Positions 7,903 through 16,213 of a stretch of 46,805 bases of DNA are shown in pieces. The DNA comes from Colimorpha sp045597845 (GTDB taxonomy: Bacteria; Bacteroidota; Bacteroidia; Bacteroidales; P3): NCBI GenBank assembly GCA_045597845.1, contig JAZLKZ010000111.1:1-46805 (forward strand). The letters are read 5' to 3'. The notes below the pieces were generated by a model. That model saw only the letters and a list, made by a program, of their open reading frames with translations. It made no database searches and was not told where the DNA came from. Numbering within the stretch: the stretch's first letter is position 1; each line of letters opens with the position of its first letter. A program made the translations under genes and the position numbers.

Positions 7903-8826
7903 ATGAGTAAAGTAATTCATTACATTTGGAAGCGTTGCATCCTGGTTCTTTTTGTTGGATTTGCAGTATCTTCGTGGTCGCAAAAGGGACTTCGCCAGCT
8001 TGAACGTCAGGTGTGGTGTATGCTGGACAGTATTTCGTCCGATGTGGGCGTTGCTTTTGCAAGCGATAGAGGCGACACACTTGTCATCAATGGAGATATG
8101 CATTTCCCGATGTTCAGCGTAGTTAAGTTGCCTCAAGCCATGGCGGTTTGCCAATGTCTGCGTAATTCCCAAATTCCGTTGAACGCAGATGTGTTTGTGA
8201 AAAAGTCGGAACTCATACGTGACACTTGGAGCCCATTGCGCGAAAGTTATCCAGAGGGAGGCCGCTTTTCGGTTGCAAAGTTATTGCGCTATTCCTTGGT
8301 TCAGAGTGACAACAATGCCTTCGACATTCTTGCGTCCCGTTATGCGGATATGCATCAGGTTGAATCTTATCTTCATACATTGGGAGTCGTGGATTGTGGC
8401 GTTCGCTGCAGTGAGCGGGAAATGAAACAAGATTCCGTACTTTGCTACCAAAATTGGATTACCCCCAAATCGGCAATCCAGTTGTTGGAATATTGCTATC
8501 AAACCCGAGATTCGGGTGCCTATAGCCATTTCGTGTGGAATGCCTTGGCTCAATGTGCAACAGGTCAGAACCGCATTCCAAAGTTTATACAGGACAAAGT
8601 GTCGGTCGTCGCACATAAAACGGGTACGGGATTTATCGATGACCGTGGTTGGATTTCTGCTATTAATGATATGGGAATTATTGTGTTACGAGATGGATGT
8701 CATTATAATCTCGCCGTCTTTGTAAAGGATGCCGCATGCCATCAAGAACAATGTGAGTCGTTAATTGCCCAAATTTCGCGTCTGTGCTTGGATTATTATT
8801 GCAGAAATGAGCAGCTTGCCTATTAA
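7903..8826 (+). CDS. Class A beta-lactamase, subclass A2-like serine hydrolase
   Basis: A 307-residue exported serine hydrolase of the penicillin-binding fold. An N-terminal hydrophobic segment (about 10-24) ends near SSWSQ and serves as a signal peptide. The class A motifs are all present: Ser72-Val-Val-Lys75 (SxxK), SDN at 135-137, a Glu166 equivalent at Glu171 in SEREM, and KTG at 239-241. The Glu171 region continues through CYQNW, which resembles the PER/CfxA/CepA group (subclass A2) found in Bacteroidota. The reaction would be beta-lactam ring hydrolysis in the periplasm. The substrate profile cannot be read here, and a non-beta-lactam carboxypeptidase-like role cannot be excluded. It sits 35 bases after the kinase gene, so coupled expression is possible. 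Confidence 0.85.
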   Translation: MSKVIHYIWKRCILVLFVGFAVSSWSQKGLRQLERQVWCMLDSISSDVGVAFASDRGDTLVINGDMHFPMFSVVKLPQAMAVCQCLRNSQIPLNADVFVKKSELIRDTWSPLRESYPEGGRFSVAKLLRYSLVQSDNNAFDILASRYADMHQVESYLHTLGVVDCGVRCSEREMKQDSVLCYQNWITPKSAIQLLEYCYQTRDSGAYSHFVWNALAQCATGQNRIPKFIQDKVSVVAHKTGTGFIDDRGWISAINDMGIIVLRDGCHYNLAVFVKDAACHQEQCESLIAQISRLCLDYYCRNEQLAY

Positions 8827-8854
8827 TGTCGACATAGACAAGCCATTCGCTCAT

Positions 8855-9265
8855 TTATAACGATGGACAATCTTCATCGAATTTACGCATTTTTTCTTTC
8901 AGTTCCTCTGGAATGGGTGCGCTGGAATGGGTGGAACGCTGGTAGCCAGCCATAACGGTTTTGCAGGTGGCGCAGGCTTCTCCTGTTTTTTGATTGACTA
9001 CTTGCTGTGTCACTTCCAGACTTTTGTTGCCAAAACGGCTGATGTGCGTCGTTACGGCGATATCATCGTGGAAAAGAATTTGATGGTGGAAATCCACTTC
9101 AAAATGCACTACCATTACGGTGAAATCGTTTTCCTCGGGAGGGATGCCAATGGCGGTAAAGTAGTTCGACTTGCCGAGGTCGAAATATTCCATGATGACT
9201 GCGTTGTTGATGTGTCCCATCTGGTCAACATCGTTGAAACGTATTTGTATTGGAGTGGTGTACAT
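8855..9265 (-). CDS. Acyl-CoA thioesterase of the 4-hydroxybenzoyl-CoA thioesterase (hot-dog) family
   Basis: A 136-residue single hot-dog-fold protein. The N-terminal active-site region RFNDVDQMGHINNA (9-22) matches the YbgC / 4-hydroxybenzoyl-CoA thioesterase pattern, in which an Asp in the D-x-D-x-x-G-H segment acts on the thioester. VMVVHFEVDFHHQILFHDDI and the FGNKSLEV strand follow, as in the family. It would hydrolyse an acyl-CoA or acyl-ACP in the cytosol, with unknown chain type. It converges on the beta-lactamase gene, leaving 28 bases with no clear hairpin. It follows the DUF819 gene on the same strand. Confidence 0.85.
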   Translation of the reverse strand: MYTTPIQIRFNDVDQMGHINNAVIMEYFDLGKSNYFTAIGIPPEENDFTVMVVHFEVDFHHQILFHDDIAVTTHISRFGNKSLEVTQQVVNQKTGEACATCKTVMAGYQRSTHSSAPIPEELKEKMRKFDEDCPSL

Positions 9266-9275
9266 GGTCGTTTGT

Positions 9276-9303
9276 AATTATCAATTATCAATTATCAATT
9301 ATC
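9276..9303 (-). repeat. Heptamer tandem repeat upstream of the thioesterase gene
   Basis: Four perfect AATTATC units on the + strand (9276-9303). They lie between the DUF819 stop and the thioesterase start at 9265. This is the most regular heptamer array in the window. Confidence 0.85.
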
Positions 9304-9308
9304 AATAC

Positions 9309-10460
9309 TTATCCTAGTAGCATGAGGAGTTGGAACAGGCCGATGCCGAGGTAGTTGCCCAGCATATAGCCGAGCAGACCGATGGAAATGCCTATCATCA
9401 GCACCTCTTTGTTGCCCAGGAGTGCTGCCGCCATAGGCACGAAGGGTGGAGAATTGATGAGTGCTACGGAGCTTACCATCACGGTGTCGCCGTCAATCTT
9501 CATCAGTCGTGCGAAAAGAAGTTGCAACACGATAGAACCAAAGATGACGAAGAAGAGGTATCCGAGAATGGAAAGACTTCCCAAGAGGTCCATCTGGCTG
9601 ACATTGCAAGCGGTGGCGATGCTGAGGCAGAACACATAAACGCAATAGAGCCCCATGTCGAAACTTTGTTCCTGCTCTTGTATCGGCTTGAGGAATGATG
9701 CACCGATGGAGAGTGTTGTCAGTGTGAGAATCAATACAGTCATGTTTACGGAACCGTCGTATGACACAAGTGTGGAGACAAAGTAAGCGATGCCCACGAT
9801 GGCGAGTGTGATGTCGAGAACGCAAAGGATTTGTTTGAAAGATGCCTTTTTAGGAGGCTTGTTTTCCTGTTCCGCTATATTGTCGGCTTTCTTGGATGTT
9901 GGTGTGTCTTCGACTTTGGAAACAGGGAGTATTTTGCGGAAGAATGTCTTGCCGAAGAAGATGACGAAAATGAGGTACAACCCTGTCACGATGAGGTCGT
10001 AGCTGGAGACGTAGAGGTAGAGTTCTTCGCTCATGCCTACGCCTTTGGCGATGGGGCTGGCGTTGGGAATGCCGCCGGTGTAGATGCCTGCCGCCACAGC
10101 GCAGACTTGTGCAAACTCTTTCGTGTCGTTGCCTTGATGAAAGAGGAAGAATCCCGCAAAGGAGACGATGAGTACGGAAATCAGTCCGCAGAAAAACGCC
10201 TTGACGGCTTTCTTGGTGGACCATTTCTTGAGGTTGCACGCCATGAGCATGAGCGGAATGGCGATAGGTACGGCTATGTTGCCGATACTGCTGTTGAGCG
10301 CCAAAGTCTCTTCTCCGAGTGGAATGAAGTTGCCGACCAAAAGTCCGATAATATACAGAATGGTCATGGGACTGACTTTGTCAATCCAACTCCACCGCTT
10401 AGCAAGCAGCATGATGGAGAGTGGTAGTCCAAGAAGGTATATGAGAAGAATGATTGACAT
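9309..10460 (-). CDS. DUF819 family (YjcL-like) integral membrane protein
   Basis: A 383-residue polytopic inner-membrane protein with about ten hydrophobic segments and a charged cytoplasmic-looking stretch in the middle (about residues 180-210, DTPTSKKADNIAEQENKPPKK). The first half shows the family features SSIGNIAVPIAIPLML and GIYTGGIPNASPIAKGVG. The second half has SQMDLLGSLSILGYLFFVIFGS and SSVALINSPPFVPMAAALLGN. DUF819 has an internally duplicated, transporter-like fold, but no substrate is established. It lies 28 bases downstream of uvrA and 43 bases before the thioesterase gene. A functional link to either is not evident. Confidence 0.85.
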   Translation of the reverse strand: MSIILLIYLLGLPLSIMLLAKRWSWIDKVSPMTILYIIGLLVGNFIPLGEETLALNSSIGNIAVPIAIPLMLMACNLKKWSTKKAVKAFFCGLISVLIVSFAGFFLFHQGNDTKEFAQVCAVAAGIYTGGIPNASPIAKGVGMSEELYLYVSSYDLIVTGLYLIFVIFFGKTFFRKILPVSKVEDTPTSKKADNIAEQENKPPKKASFKQILCVLDITLAIVGIAYFVSTLVSYDGSVNMTVLILTLTTLSIGASFLKPIQEQEQSFDMGLYCVYVFCLSIATACNVSQMDLLGSLSILGYLFFVIFGSIVLQLLFARLMKIDGDTVMVSSVALINSPPFVPMAAALLGNKEVLMIGISIGLLGYMLGNYLGIGLFQLLMLLG

Positions 10461-10488
10461 TTAGATTGTTGAGTTCGTGCTATTCGTT

Positions 10489-13341
10489 TTATAGTCCCAA
10501 TTCTTCATTCAGGAATTTGCCAGTGAAACTGTCGGGTTGTTTGCAGAGTGCTTCGGGTGTGCCTTCGAAGATGATTTTGCCGCCGTTGCGTCCTCCGTCG
10601 GGTCCCAAGTCGATGATCCAGTCCGCCACCTTGATAACGTCCATGTTGTGCTCGATGACCAAGATGGAGTTTCCTTTGTCCACGAGTTTCTGCAAGACTT
10701 CCAGCAAGATGCGGATGTCTTCGAAATGGAGTCCCGTTGTGGGTTCGTCAAGGATGTAGAGCGTGTGTCCTGTGTCGGGTTTCGCCAATTCGGTGGCGAG
10801 TTTGATGCGTTGCGCTTCGCCGCCCGAAAGGGTGGTGCTTTGCTGCCCTAAAGTGATGTAACCCAGTCCGACATCCTGCATGGCTTTCAGCTTGCGCCAA
10901 ATCTTGGGGTACGGCTCGAAAAATGTCACGGCTTCGTTGATGGTCATGTCCAGCACGTCGGCGATGCTTTTGCCTTTGTATCTGATTTCGAGTGTCTCAC
11001 GATTGTAGCGTTTGCCGTTGCACATCTCGCAGTTGACATAAACGTCGGGCAGGAAGTTCATCTCGATGGTGCGTACGCCGGCTCCTTTGCAAGTCTCGCA
11101 GCGGCCTCCGCTAACGTTGAATGAGAATCGCCCGGGTTTGTAGCCTCGGATTCTTGCACTGGGAAGTTGGGTGAAGAGCTGGCGGATTTCGTCAAACACG
11201 CCTACGTAGGTTGCGGGGTTGCTTCTGGGCGTGCGACCGATAGGTGTCTGGTCGATTTCGATGACTTTGTCGATGTTGTTGATTCCAATGATGTTGCGGT
11301 AGGGCAGAGGTCTTTTTTGTGAGTGGAAGAAATGCTGGTTGAGAATGGGATGTAGGGTTTCGTTGATGAGCGACGATTTGCCACTGCCGCTGACTCCAGT
11401 CACGCAGACGAATACGCCTAAAGGGATGTCCAAGGTTACATCTTTGAGATTGTTGCCCGTAGCGCCTTCTATGACAATGTGTTTGCACTCTTTTGTGGAG
11501 CGACGTTTGGGAATCTCGATATTTCGGATACGTGCGAGATAGTCGAGGGTGAGGGAGTTGCTGAGTTGTTGAGTTGTTGAGTTGTTGAGTTGAGGAATGG
11601 GTCCGGCATAGATGATTTTGCCGCCGTGGATGCCGGCTCCAGGGCCGATATCCACCAAGAAATCGGCGTTGAGCATCATGTCACGGTCATGTTCGACAAC
11701 GATGACGCTGTTGCCGAGGTCTCGAAGTTTCTTGAGAGCGTCTATAAGTTTCTGGTTGTCGCGTTGATGCAGTCCGATGCTGGGTTCGTCGAGAATGTAA
11801 AGCACATTGACCAACTGTGCGCCAATCTGTGTGGCGAGGCGTATGCGTTGAGATTCGCCTCCGGAGAGACTGCGTGTGCTGCGGTTGAGCGAGAGGTATC
11901 CTACGCCGACATCGATGAGGAACTGCAAACGCTTGCAGATTTCTTGCAAAATCTCATGTCCCACAATGCGATGCTGGGAATCCAGTCGCTCTTCGAGTGT
12001 GGAAAGCCGTTCTTGCAACTCGATGATGTCGAGCGATGCCATTTGGCTGATGTTCATGTCGTCGATTCGGAAGGCGAGCGATTCGGGACGCAGTCTGCTG
12101 CCGTGGCATTCGGGGCAAGGTACGGTGTTCATGAAACTATTAGCCCATTTCTGTATTCCTGCAGGACTCTCGTCGGAAGCCAATTGCGTGATATAGTTTA
12201 CTATACCTTGAAAACTGCCCGTGTGCCCGGTGTCGTAGGGGTCTTCGATGCCAGTGAAGTTGCTGGTGCCATAAAGGATGGCGTCCATGGCACGCTCCGA
12301 AAGGTCTTCAATCGGATCGTCGATGGTGAAGTCGTAGTGCTTCCCGAGATTCTCCAACTGCTTGTATAGGTAGTTGTTGGCACTATATTTCCCCAATACT
12401 TCAAAAGCGCCATCCCGGATTGATTTCTTGCGGTCGGGAATCAGTTTGTTGAGGTCTAACTCGGCAATCTCTCCCAATCCGTTGCATTTGGAGCAGGCTC
12501 CGTAGGGTGAGTTGAACGAGAATGTATTGGGCTCAGGCTCTGGGTAGGAGATGCCAGAATCGGGATCCATCAAGGTGCGGCTGAAATGGTGGAGGACGGT
12601 CTTGGAATCGTCGCTGTTGGAGTCGTTCTCTTCTTTGCACAACACCATCAAGCTCCCTTTGCCTTGCTTCAAGGCGGTTTGGATAGCCTCTTTCAATCGG
12701 GTGTTGTTGTTGTTTCCCACCCGCAATCGATCAACTACCAACTCAATGTCGTGGGTCTTGTAGCGGTCGAGCTGCATGTTGTAGCAGATTTCCTTAATTT
12801 CGCCATCGATGCGCACGCGCAAAAAACCTTTCTTGGCAACTTGGGTGAAGAGCTCGCGGTAGTGACCTTTGCGACGCTTGACAAGAGGGGAGAGAATGAT
12901 AATTTCTTTTCCGGCAAAATCAGTGGAAATTTGTTCCAAGATCTCAGATTCGGTGCGTTTGACCATCTTTTTGCCGCTGATGTGGGAGTAGGCGGTGCCT
13001 ACACGGGCGTAAAGCAGACGCAGGAAATCGTAAATTTCGGTGACGGTGCCTACCGTAGAACGAGGATTTTTGTTGGTGGTTTTCTGTTCGATGGAAACCA
13101 CGGGACTCAACCCATTGATGCAGTCCACGTCGGGTCGCTCCATGTTGCCGATGAAGTGACGGGCATAGGCGGAGAATGTCTCCATGTACCTACGTTGGCC
13201 TTCGGCGTGAATGGTGTCGAAAGCCAAGGAGGATTTCCCGCTACCGCTCAAACCAGTGAAGACGACCAACTTGTTGCGGGGAATCTTGATGTCGATGTTC
13301 TGCAGGTTGTGCTCACGTGCTCCAAGTATTTCGATTTCCAT
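10489..13341 (-). CDS. uvrA: Excinuclease ABC subunit A (UvrA)
   Basis: This is the damage-recognition ATPase of nucleotide excision repair, forming UvrA2-UvrB complexes on DNA. It is 950 residues with the full architecture. Walker A1 is GLSGSGKSS (30-38), the UvrB-binding/insertion region follows, and a zinc module has CSKCNGLGE and later CPECHGSRL. The first signature is SLSGGESQRIRLA with Walker B YILDEPSIGLHQRD. Walker A2 is GVSGSGKSS (about 648-656), then zinc finger CETCKGAG...CEMCNGKRY, signature TLSGGEAQRIKLA and Walker B YILDEPTTGLH. An odd feature is a low-complexity stretch at about residues 583-596 (QLNNSTTQQLSNS). An 8-bp tandem repeat encodes it in the linker between the two ATPase halves. 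Confidence 0.97.
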   Translation of the reverse strand: MEIEILGAREHNLQNIDIKIPRNKLVVFTGLSGSGKSSLAFDTIHAEGQRRYMETFSAYARHFIGNMERPDVDCINGLSPVVSIEQKTTNKNPRSTVGTVTEIYDFLRLLYARVGTAYSHISGKKMVKRTESEILEQISTDFAGKEIIILSPLVKRRKGHYRELFTQVAKKGFLRVRIDGEIKEICYNMQLDRYKTHDIELVVDRLRVGNNNNTRLKEAIQTALKQGKGSLMVLCKEENDSNSDDSKTVLHHFSRTLMDPDSGISYPEPEPNTFSFNSPYGACSKCNGLGEIAELDLNKLIPDRKKSIRDGAFEVLGKYSANNYLYKQLENLGKHYDFTIDDPIEDLSERAMDAILYGTSNFTGIEDPYDTGHTGSFQGIVNYITQLASDESPAGIQKWANSFMNTVPCPECHGSRLRPESLAFRIDDMNISQMASLDIIELQERLSTLEERLDSQHRIVGHEILQEICKRLQFLIDVGVGYLSLNRSTRSLSGGESQRIRLATQIGAQLVNVLYILDEPSIGLHQRDNQKLIDALKKLRDLGNSVIVVEHDRDMMLNADFLVDIGPGAGIHGGKIIYAGPIPQLNNSTTQQLSNSLTLDYLARIRNIEIPKRRSTKECKHIVIEGATGNNLKDVTLDIPLGVFVCVTGVSGSGKSSLINETLHPILNQHFFHSQKRPLPYRNIIGINNIDKVIEIDQTPIGRTPRSNPATYVGVFDEIRQLFTQLPSARIRGYKPGRFSFNVSGGRCETCKGAGVRTIEMNFLPDVYVNCEMCNGKRYNRETLEIRYKGKSIADVLDMTINEAVTFFEPYPKIWRKLKAMQDVGLGYITLGQQSTTLSGGEAQRIKLATELAKPDTGHTLYILDEPTTGLHFEDIRILLEVLQKLVDKGNSILVIEHNMDVIKVADWIIDLGPDGGRNGGKIIFEGTPEALCKQPDSFTGKFLNEELGL
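11557..11596 (-). repeat. In-frame octamer tandem repeat inside uvrA
   Basis: On the + strand the units are GTTGCTGA, GTTGTTGA, GTTGTTGA, GTTGTTGA and a partial GTTGAGGA. The period is 8 bp, not a multiple of 3, so successive units are read in different frames. They encode a Gln/Asn/Ser/Thr-rich linker at about residues 583-596 of UvrA. Confidence 0.88.
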
Positions 13342-13428
13342 GATTATCTTTTCAGATCAATTAATTATTGTGGATTTGAGAACAATGATTGTAGAGATGC
13401 TTCCTCGTTGGGCCTTAGAGACCGTCAG

Positions 13429-13444
13429 TTCAACAATTCAACAC
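13429..13444 (-). repeat. Short octamer repeat between uvrA and the transglycosylase gene
   Basis: Two 8-bp units, TTCAACAA and TTCAACAC. They lie just after the transglycosylase stop and upstream of uvrA. They resemble the octamers in uvrA and radA. Confidence 0.4.
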
Positions 13445-13446
13445 TA

Positions 13447-14421
13447 TTACAGCTTCTCCACCAGTGATGTGTCTTTTTTTTCGTTGGTAATCTTTTTCAT
13501 GCTGATTCCACCTTCAATTGGGAGTTTTACCGTGTAGGTGTTGCCCGCTTTGTTGGCGATTGTTTCATTGATCATCCAAGGATTCAACTCGCGCAACATT
13601 TTGTAACTGCAGTTGTTGTCTTTGGCGAATTTGTAGAGGTCTACGTTCTTTCCGTTGAGCGTGACGGTGCGGTAAGGAATCTGAGGGTACAAATCGCATT
13701 TTCTCACGTGGAATCCATATTCTTGAGGAGAACTCATGATGAGCTTTGCCGCCAATATGCGGAAGACGTAGCGGCTGGTTTCCTTGTTGAGTCGCACGTC
13801 GTAGTAGCTGTTCACGCCTTCTTTGTTCATTCGGTTCGAGAGTCCGCCTTCGCCACAGTTGTAGGCAGCGGCGGCGCTGGTCCAATTCCCGAAACGCGCT
13901 TTTAGGCTTTTGAGAAACTTGCATGCTGCTAACGTTGAGGCTTCCAGATCGTTGCGCATATCAACGTCGTCGTTGATCTCCAAACCGTATTTCTCGCCGG
14001 TGGATTTGATGAATTGCCAATAACCAGAGGCTTTGGCGGGAGAAGTGACGTTGACGAGACCACTCTCAATGACGCAAAGATACTTAAAGTCCTGTGGCAC
14101 ACCTTCCTGTTTCAAGATGGGTTCGATAACGGGGAAGCAACGGTTGGCACGCTTGATCCAGAGCAGCATGTTAGATTGCCAGTACATGTTTACCATCAGT
14201 TCTCTGTCTAAAGCTTCGCGAACATAATAGATGTCCATCGGAACCTTCTCTCCTGCGAAAGTCAGCGTGTCGGGCAGCACGGGAGAATAGATGCGATAGC
14301 CTGTTTGCAGGGCTTTGCGGTGGATGTCGTCGCTGTTGTCTTTCTGTGTGGCACAGATGAAAATAACCCCTCCCAGAGCCAAGGAGGAGAGTATGATGGC
14401 GATGATGCTGAGCTTTTTCAT
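13447..14421 (-). CDS. Lytic transglycosylase (SLT/MltD-like) with a C-terminal LysM-like segment
   Basis: A 324-residue envelope enzyme expected to cleave peptidoglycan between MurNAc and GlcNAc. I chose the ATG at 14421 because it opens a signal/anchor segment (MKKLSIIAIILSSLALGGVIFICA). The in-frame ATG at 14466 would overlap coaBC. The SLT domain has catalytic Glu119 in CVIESGL, AKASGYWQF (129-137), and AAYNCGEGGL near residue 180. The C-terminus (YRTVTLNGKNVDLYKFA, CSYKMLRELNPWM, YTVKLP) looks like one degenerate LysM carbohydrate-binding motif. It lies 23 bases downstream of coaBC and upstream of uvrA. Confidence 0.9.
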   Translation of the reverse strand: MKKLSIIAIILSSLALGGVIFICATQKDNSDDIHRKALQTGYRIYSPVLPDTLTFAGEKVPMDIYYVREALDRELMVNMYWQSNMLLWIKRANRCFPVIEPILKQEGVPQDFKYLCVIESGLVNVTSPAKASGYWQFIKSTGEKYGLEINDDVDMRNDLEASTLAACKFLKSLKARFGNWTSAAAAYNCGEGGLSNRMNKEGVNSYYDVRLNKETSRYVFRILAAKLIMSSPQEYGFHVRKCDLYPQIPYRTVTLNGKNVDLYKFAKDNNCSYKMLRELNPWMINETIANKAGNTYTVKLPIEGGISMKKITNEKKDTSLVEKL

Positions 14422-14444
14422 GCGTGGACGAATGTAGAAACCTG

Positions 14445-15629
14445 TTAATGAATGATATGGTCGCAAATGTCTTTTGCCACTTCCTGTTTGCTTTTCAACT
14501 CAAAAGCGGTGACTTGCTCGTTGCGGTCGATGATGGTAATCTTGTTTGTGGGAGTCTGGAATCCGGCACCGGGATCTTGTAAAGAGTTCAGCACGATGAA
14601 ATCGAGATTCTTCTTTTTCAGTTTCAACTTGGCATGTTCCAACTCGTTGTTGGTTTCCAATGCAAAACCTATAAGTGTTTGATAATCTTGCTTCATTTTG
14701 CCTAAAGTGGCTAAGATGTCGGGAGTCTGCACCAGTTCCAATGTCATGCCGGAGACGCCCTGTTTCTTGAGCTTGATGTCGGCTTGCTGAGCGGGGCGGT
14801 AGTCTGCCACTGCGGCGCTGAGGATGGCAATGTCGGCATTGGGAAACAATCGTGTGGCGGCATCGTACATTTCTTGCGCCGACTCGATGTCGGTGCGGTG
14901 AATATTGGGGCGGTCGGTCTTGAGGCTGGTGGGGCCGGTAATCAATTCGACTTCAGCGCCTCTGTCGGCGAGTTCTTCGGCAAGTGCAAATCCCATCTTC
15001 CCAGAGGAATAGTTGCCGATGAAACGTACGGCGTCAATCTTTTCGTAGGTTGGCCCAGCGGTGATGATGGCACGCTTGCCTTTGAAATCCTTGGGTTTGG
15101 AGAGAGCGGTCCAAATGGTCCTGAAAATTTCTTCCGGCTCTACCATGCGGCCAATGCCTTCCGTACCGCAAGCCAGTTCGCCCGATGCTGGACCTATGAA
15201 ATTGACGCCCATCTCGGTAAGTCGAGTGATGTTGCTTTGCACGGCGTCGCATTGCCACATGTCGTTGTTCATTGCAGGACAAAGGAATACGGGCTTGCGA
15301 CTGCACGAAACCAACAATGTGGAGAGTGCGTCGTCGGCAATGCCATTGGCGAATTTTCCGATGCAATTGGCTGTGGCAGGTGCCACCACTACGGCATCAG
15401 CCCAGTCTTTCAGGGAGATGTGTTCTGTAGTGTGGTCGTTTTGGGTGGAGAATAGCTCGGAGTAAACCTTATTTCCCGACACCGTTTCCAAGGTGAGTGG
15501 TGTTACAAATTCCAGGGCGTGCGACGTTGTGGTACAATAGACTTCGGCACCGGCTTTCTTGAACAATCTCACCAAAAGGGGTGCTTTGTAGGCTGCAATA
15601 CCTCCCGTGATTCCTAAAACGATATGCAT
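14445..15629 (-). CDS. coaBC: Bifunctional phosphopantothenoylcysteine decarboxylase / phosphopantothenate-cysteine ligase
   Basis: This 394-residue enzyme catalyses two steps of coenzyme A synthesis: 4'-phosphopantothenate plus cysteine is joined, then decarboxylated to 4'-phosphopantetheine. The N-terminal flavoprotein (CoaC) half has GITGGIAAYKA (6-16), CPAMNNDMW, and the substrate-clamp Cys in ASGELACGTEGIGRM. The C-terminal ligase (CoaB) half begins near residue 185, with ITAGPTYEKIDAVRFIGNYSSGKMG and the later SAAVADYRP and KLKK segments. Length and order match the usual fused enzyme. It follows rpoZ and bamD, an arrangement common in Bacteroidota. A hairpin terminator lies between rpoZ and coaBC, so expression may be partly separate. 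Confidence 0.96.
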   Translation of the reverse strand: MHIVLGITGGIAAYKAPLLVRLFKKAGAEVYCTTTSHALEFVTPLTLETVSGNKVYSELFSTQNDHTTEHISLKDWADAVVVAPATANCIGKFANGIADDALSTLLVSCSRKPVFLCPAMNNDMWQCDAVQSNITRLTEMGVNFIGPASGELACGTEGIGRMVEPEEIFRTIWTALSKPKDFKGKRAIITAGPTYEKIDAVRFIGNYSSGKMGFALAEELADRGAEVELITGPTSLKTDRPNIHRTDIESAQEMYDAATRLFPNADIAILSAAVADYRPAQQADIKLKKQGVSGMTLELVQTPDILATLGKMKQDYQTLIGFALETNNELEHAKLKLKKKNLDFIVLNSLQDPGAGFQTPTNKITIIDRNEQVTAFELKSKQEVAKDICDHIIH

Positions 15630-15743
15630 TGGATTGTTGGTTTTTAAGTGATAAGTGTTGATTTTAAGCCCGAACCGCTTGGTTTTTGCGTGTCTTTCGC
15701 ATTCTTCATTTTCGAGCCCGTAAAACTTCTGGGTAGAGTAGGG

Positions 15744-15783
15744 TATAAAACAAGACGTCAGGACACAAGAAGTTCCTGACGTC
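15744..15783 (-). terminator. Intrinsic terminator downstream of rpoZ
   Basis: A perfect 10-bp stem, GACGTCAGGA (15754-15763) with TCCTGACGTC (15774-15783), encloses a 10-base loop. On the minus strand it is followed by TTGTTTTATA (15744-15753). It lies 18 bases after the rpoZ stop, on the strand of rpoZ. Confidence 0.85.
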
Positions 15784-15800
15784 AGTTGGTGGAAGCTTTG

Positions 15801-16178
15801 TTATTTTTGGCTTTCAAGCATCTCGTTTTCCAAAGCCTCGATGCGCTGAGCCTGCTGATCCTCCTTGGCGGGGTTGCGGTAGGTCAGTTCGTGGTCCAGG
15901 TATTCTTGAGTGGCCACCAGCGTAGGCTTGGGCATTTGCTCGTAGTGGCGTACAACCTCTATTTGCTCACGGTTTTCGTAGATGTCGTCGATTGTGTCTA
16001 TGTTCGAAGTAAATTCTTCGATTTTCTTGTGCAACTCTTTTTTTACGTCTATGGCAATCTGGTTCGATCTGAGGGTGAGCATCGCCACGGTTTCGTAGAT
16101 GTTGTCGGTCATCTGGCTGAATTCAGCGGTGTTGCGTGTGATTGTGGTGTTGGTCGTACGTTTTTTCTTTTCTTCCAT
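15801..16178 (-). CDS. rpoZ: RNA polymerase omega subunit, Bacteroidota type
   Basis: A 125-residue protein matching the Bacteroidota omega-like family. Conserved segments are TTITRNTAEF, DNIYETVAMLTLRSNQIAIDVKKEL, YENREQIEVVRHYEQMPKPTLVATQEYL and the closing YRNPAKED. Omega binds the beta' C-terminus and helps RNA polymerase assembly. This version is longer than E. coli omega (91 residues), as usual for the phylum. It sits between bamD and coaBC, the typical order, and ends before a strong terminator. A coiled, charged C-terminal tail (QQAQRIEALENEMLESQK) is visible. Confidence 0.9.
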   Translation of the reverse strand: MEEKKKRTTNTTITRNTAEFSQMTDNIYETVAMLTLRSNQIAIDVKKELHKKIEEFTSNIDTIDDIYENREQIEVVRHYEQMPKPTLVATQEYLDHELTYRNPAKEDQQAQRIEALENEMLESQK

Positions 16179-16213
16179 GATAACTAAATTGTTATTGTAT
16201 ATTATTTTTTTCT

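Noticed and set aside
9276..9303. CRISPR-like short repeat array
   Set aside because: The units are 7 bp and directly adjacent, without spacers, and there are no cas genes.
11590..12369. Open frame of 259 codons opposite uvrA
   Set aside because: Antisense shadow; no promoter or domain.
12586..13467. Open frame of 293 codons opposite uvrA
   Set aside because: It lies antisense to strongly conserved UvrA sequence and shows no recognisable domain. Long antisense frames here follow from codon bias.
14422..14466. ATG at 14466 for the lytic transglycosylase
   Set aside because: It overlaps coaBC and puts 15 residues before a good signal segment starting at 14421.
15644..15709. Possible 21-codon peptide upstream of coaBC on the minus strand
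   Set aside because: It has an ATG and stop but no supporting motif; chance is as likely as a leader peptide.
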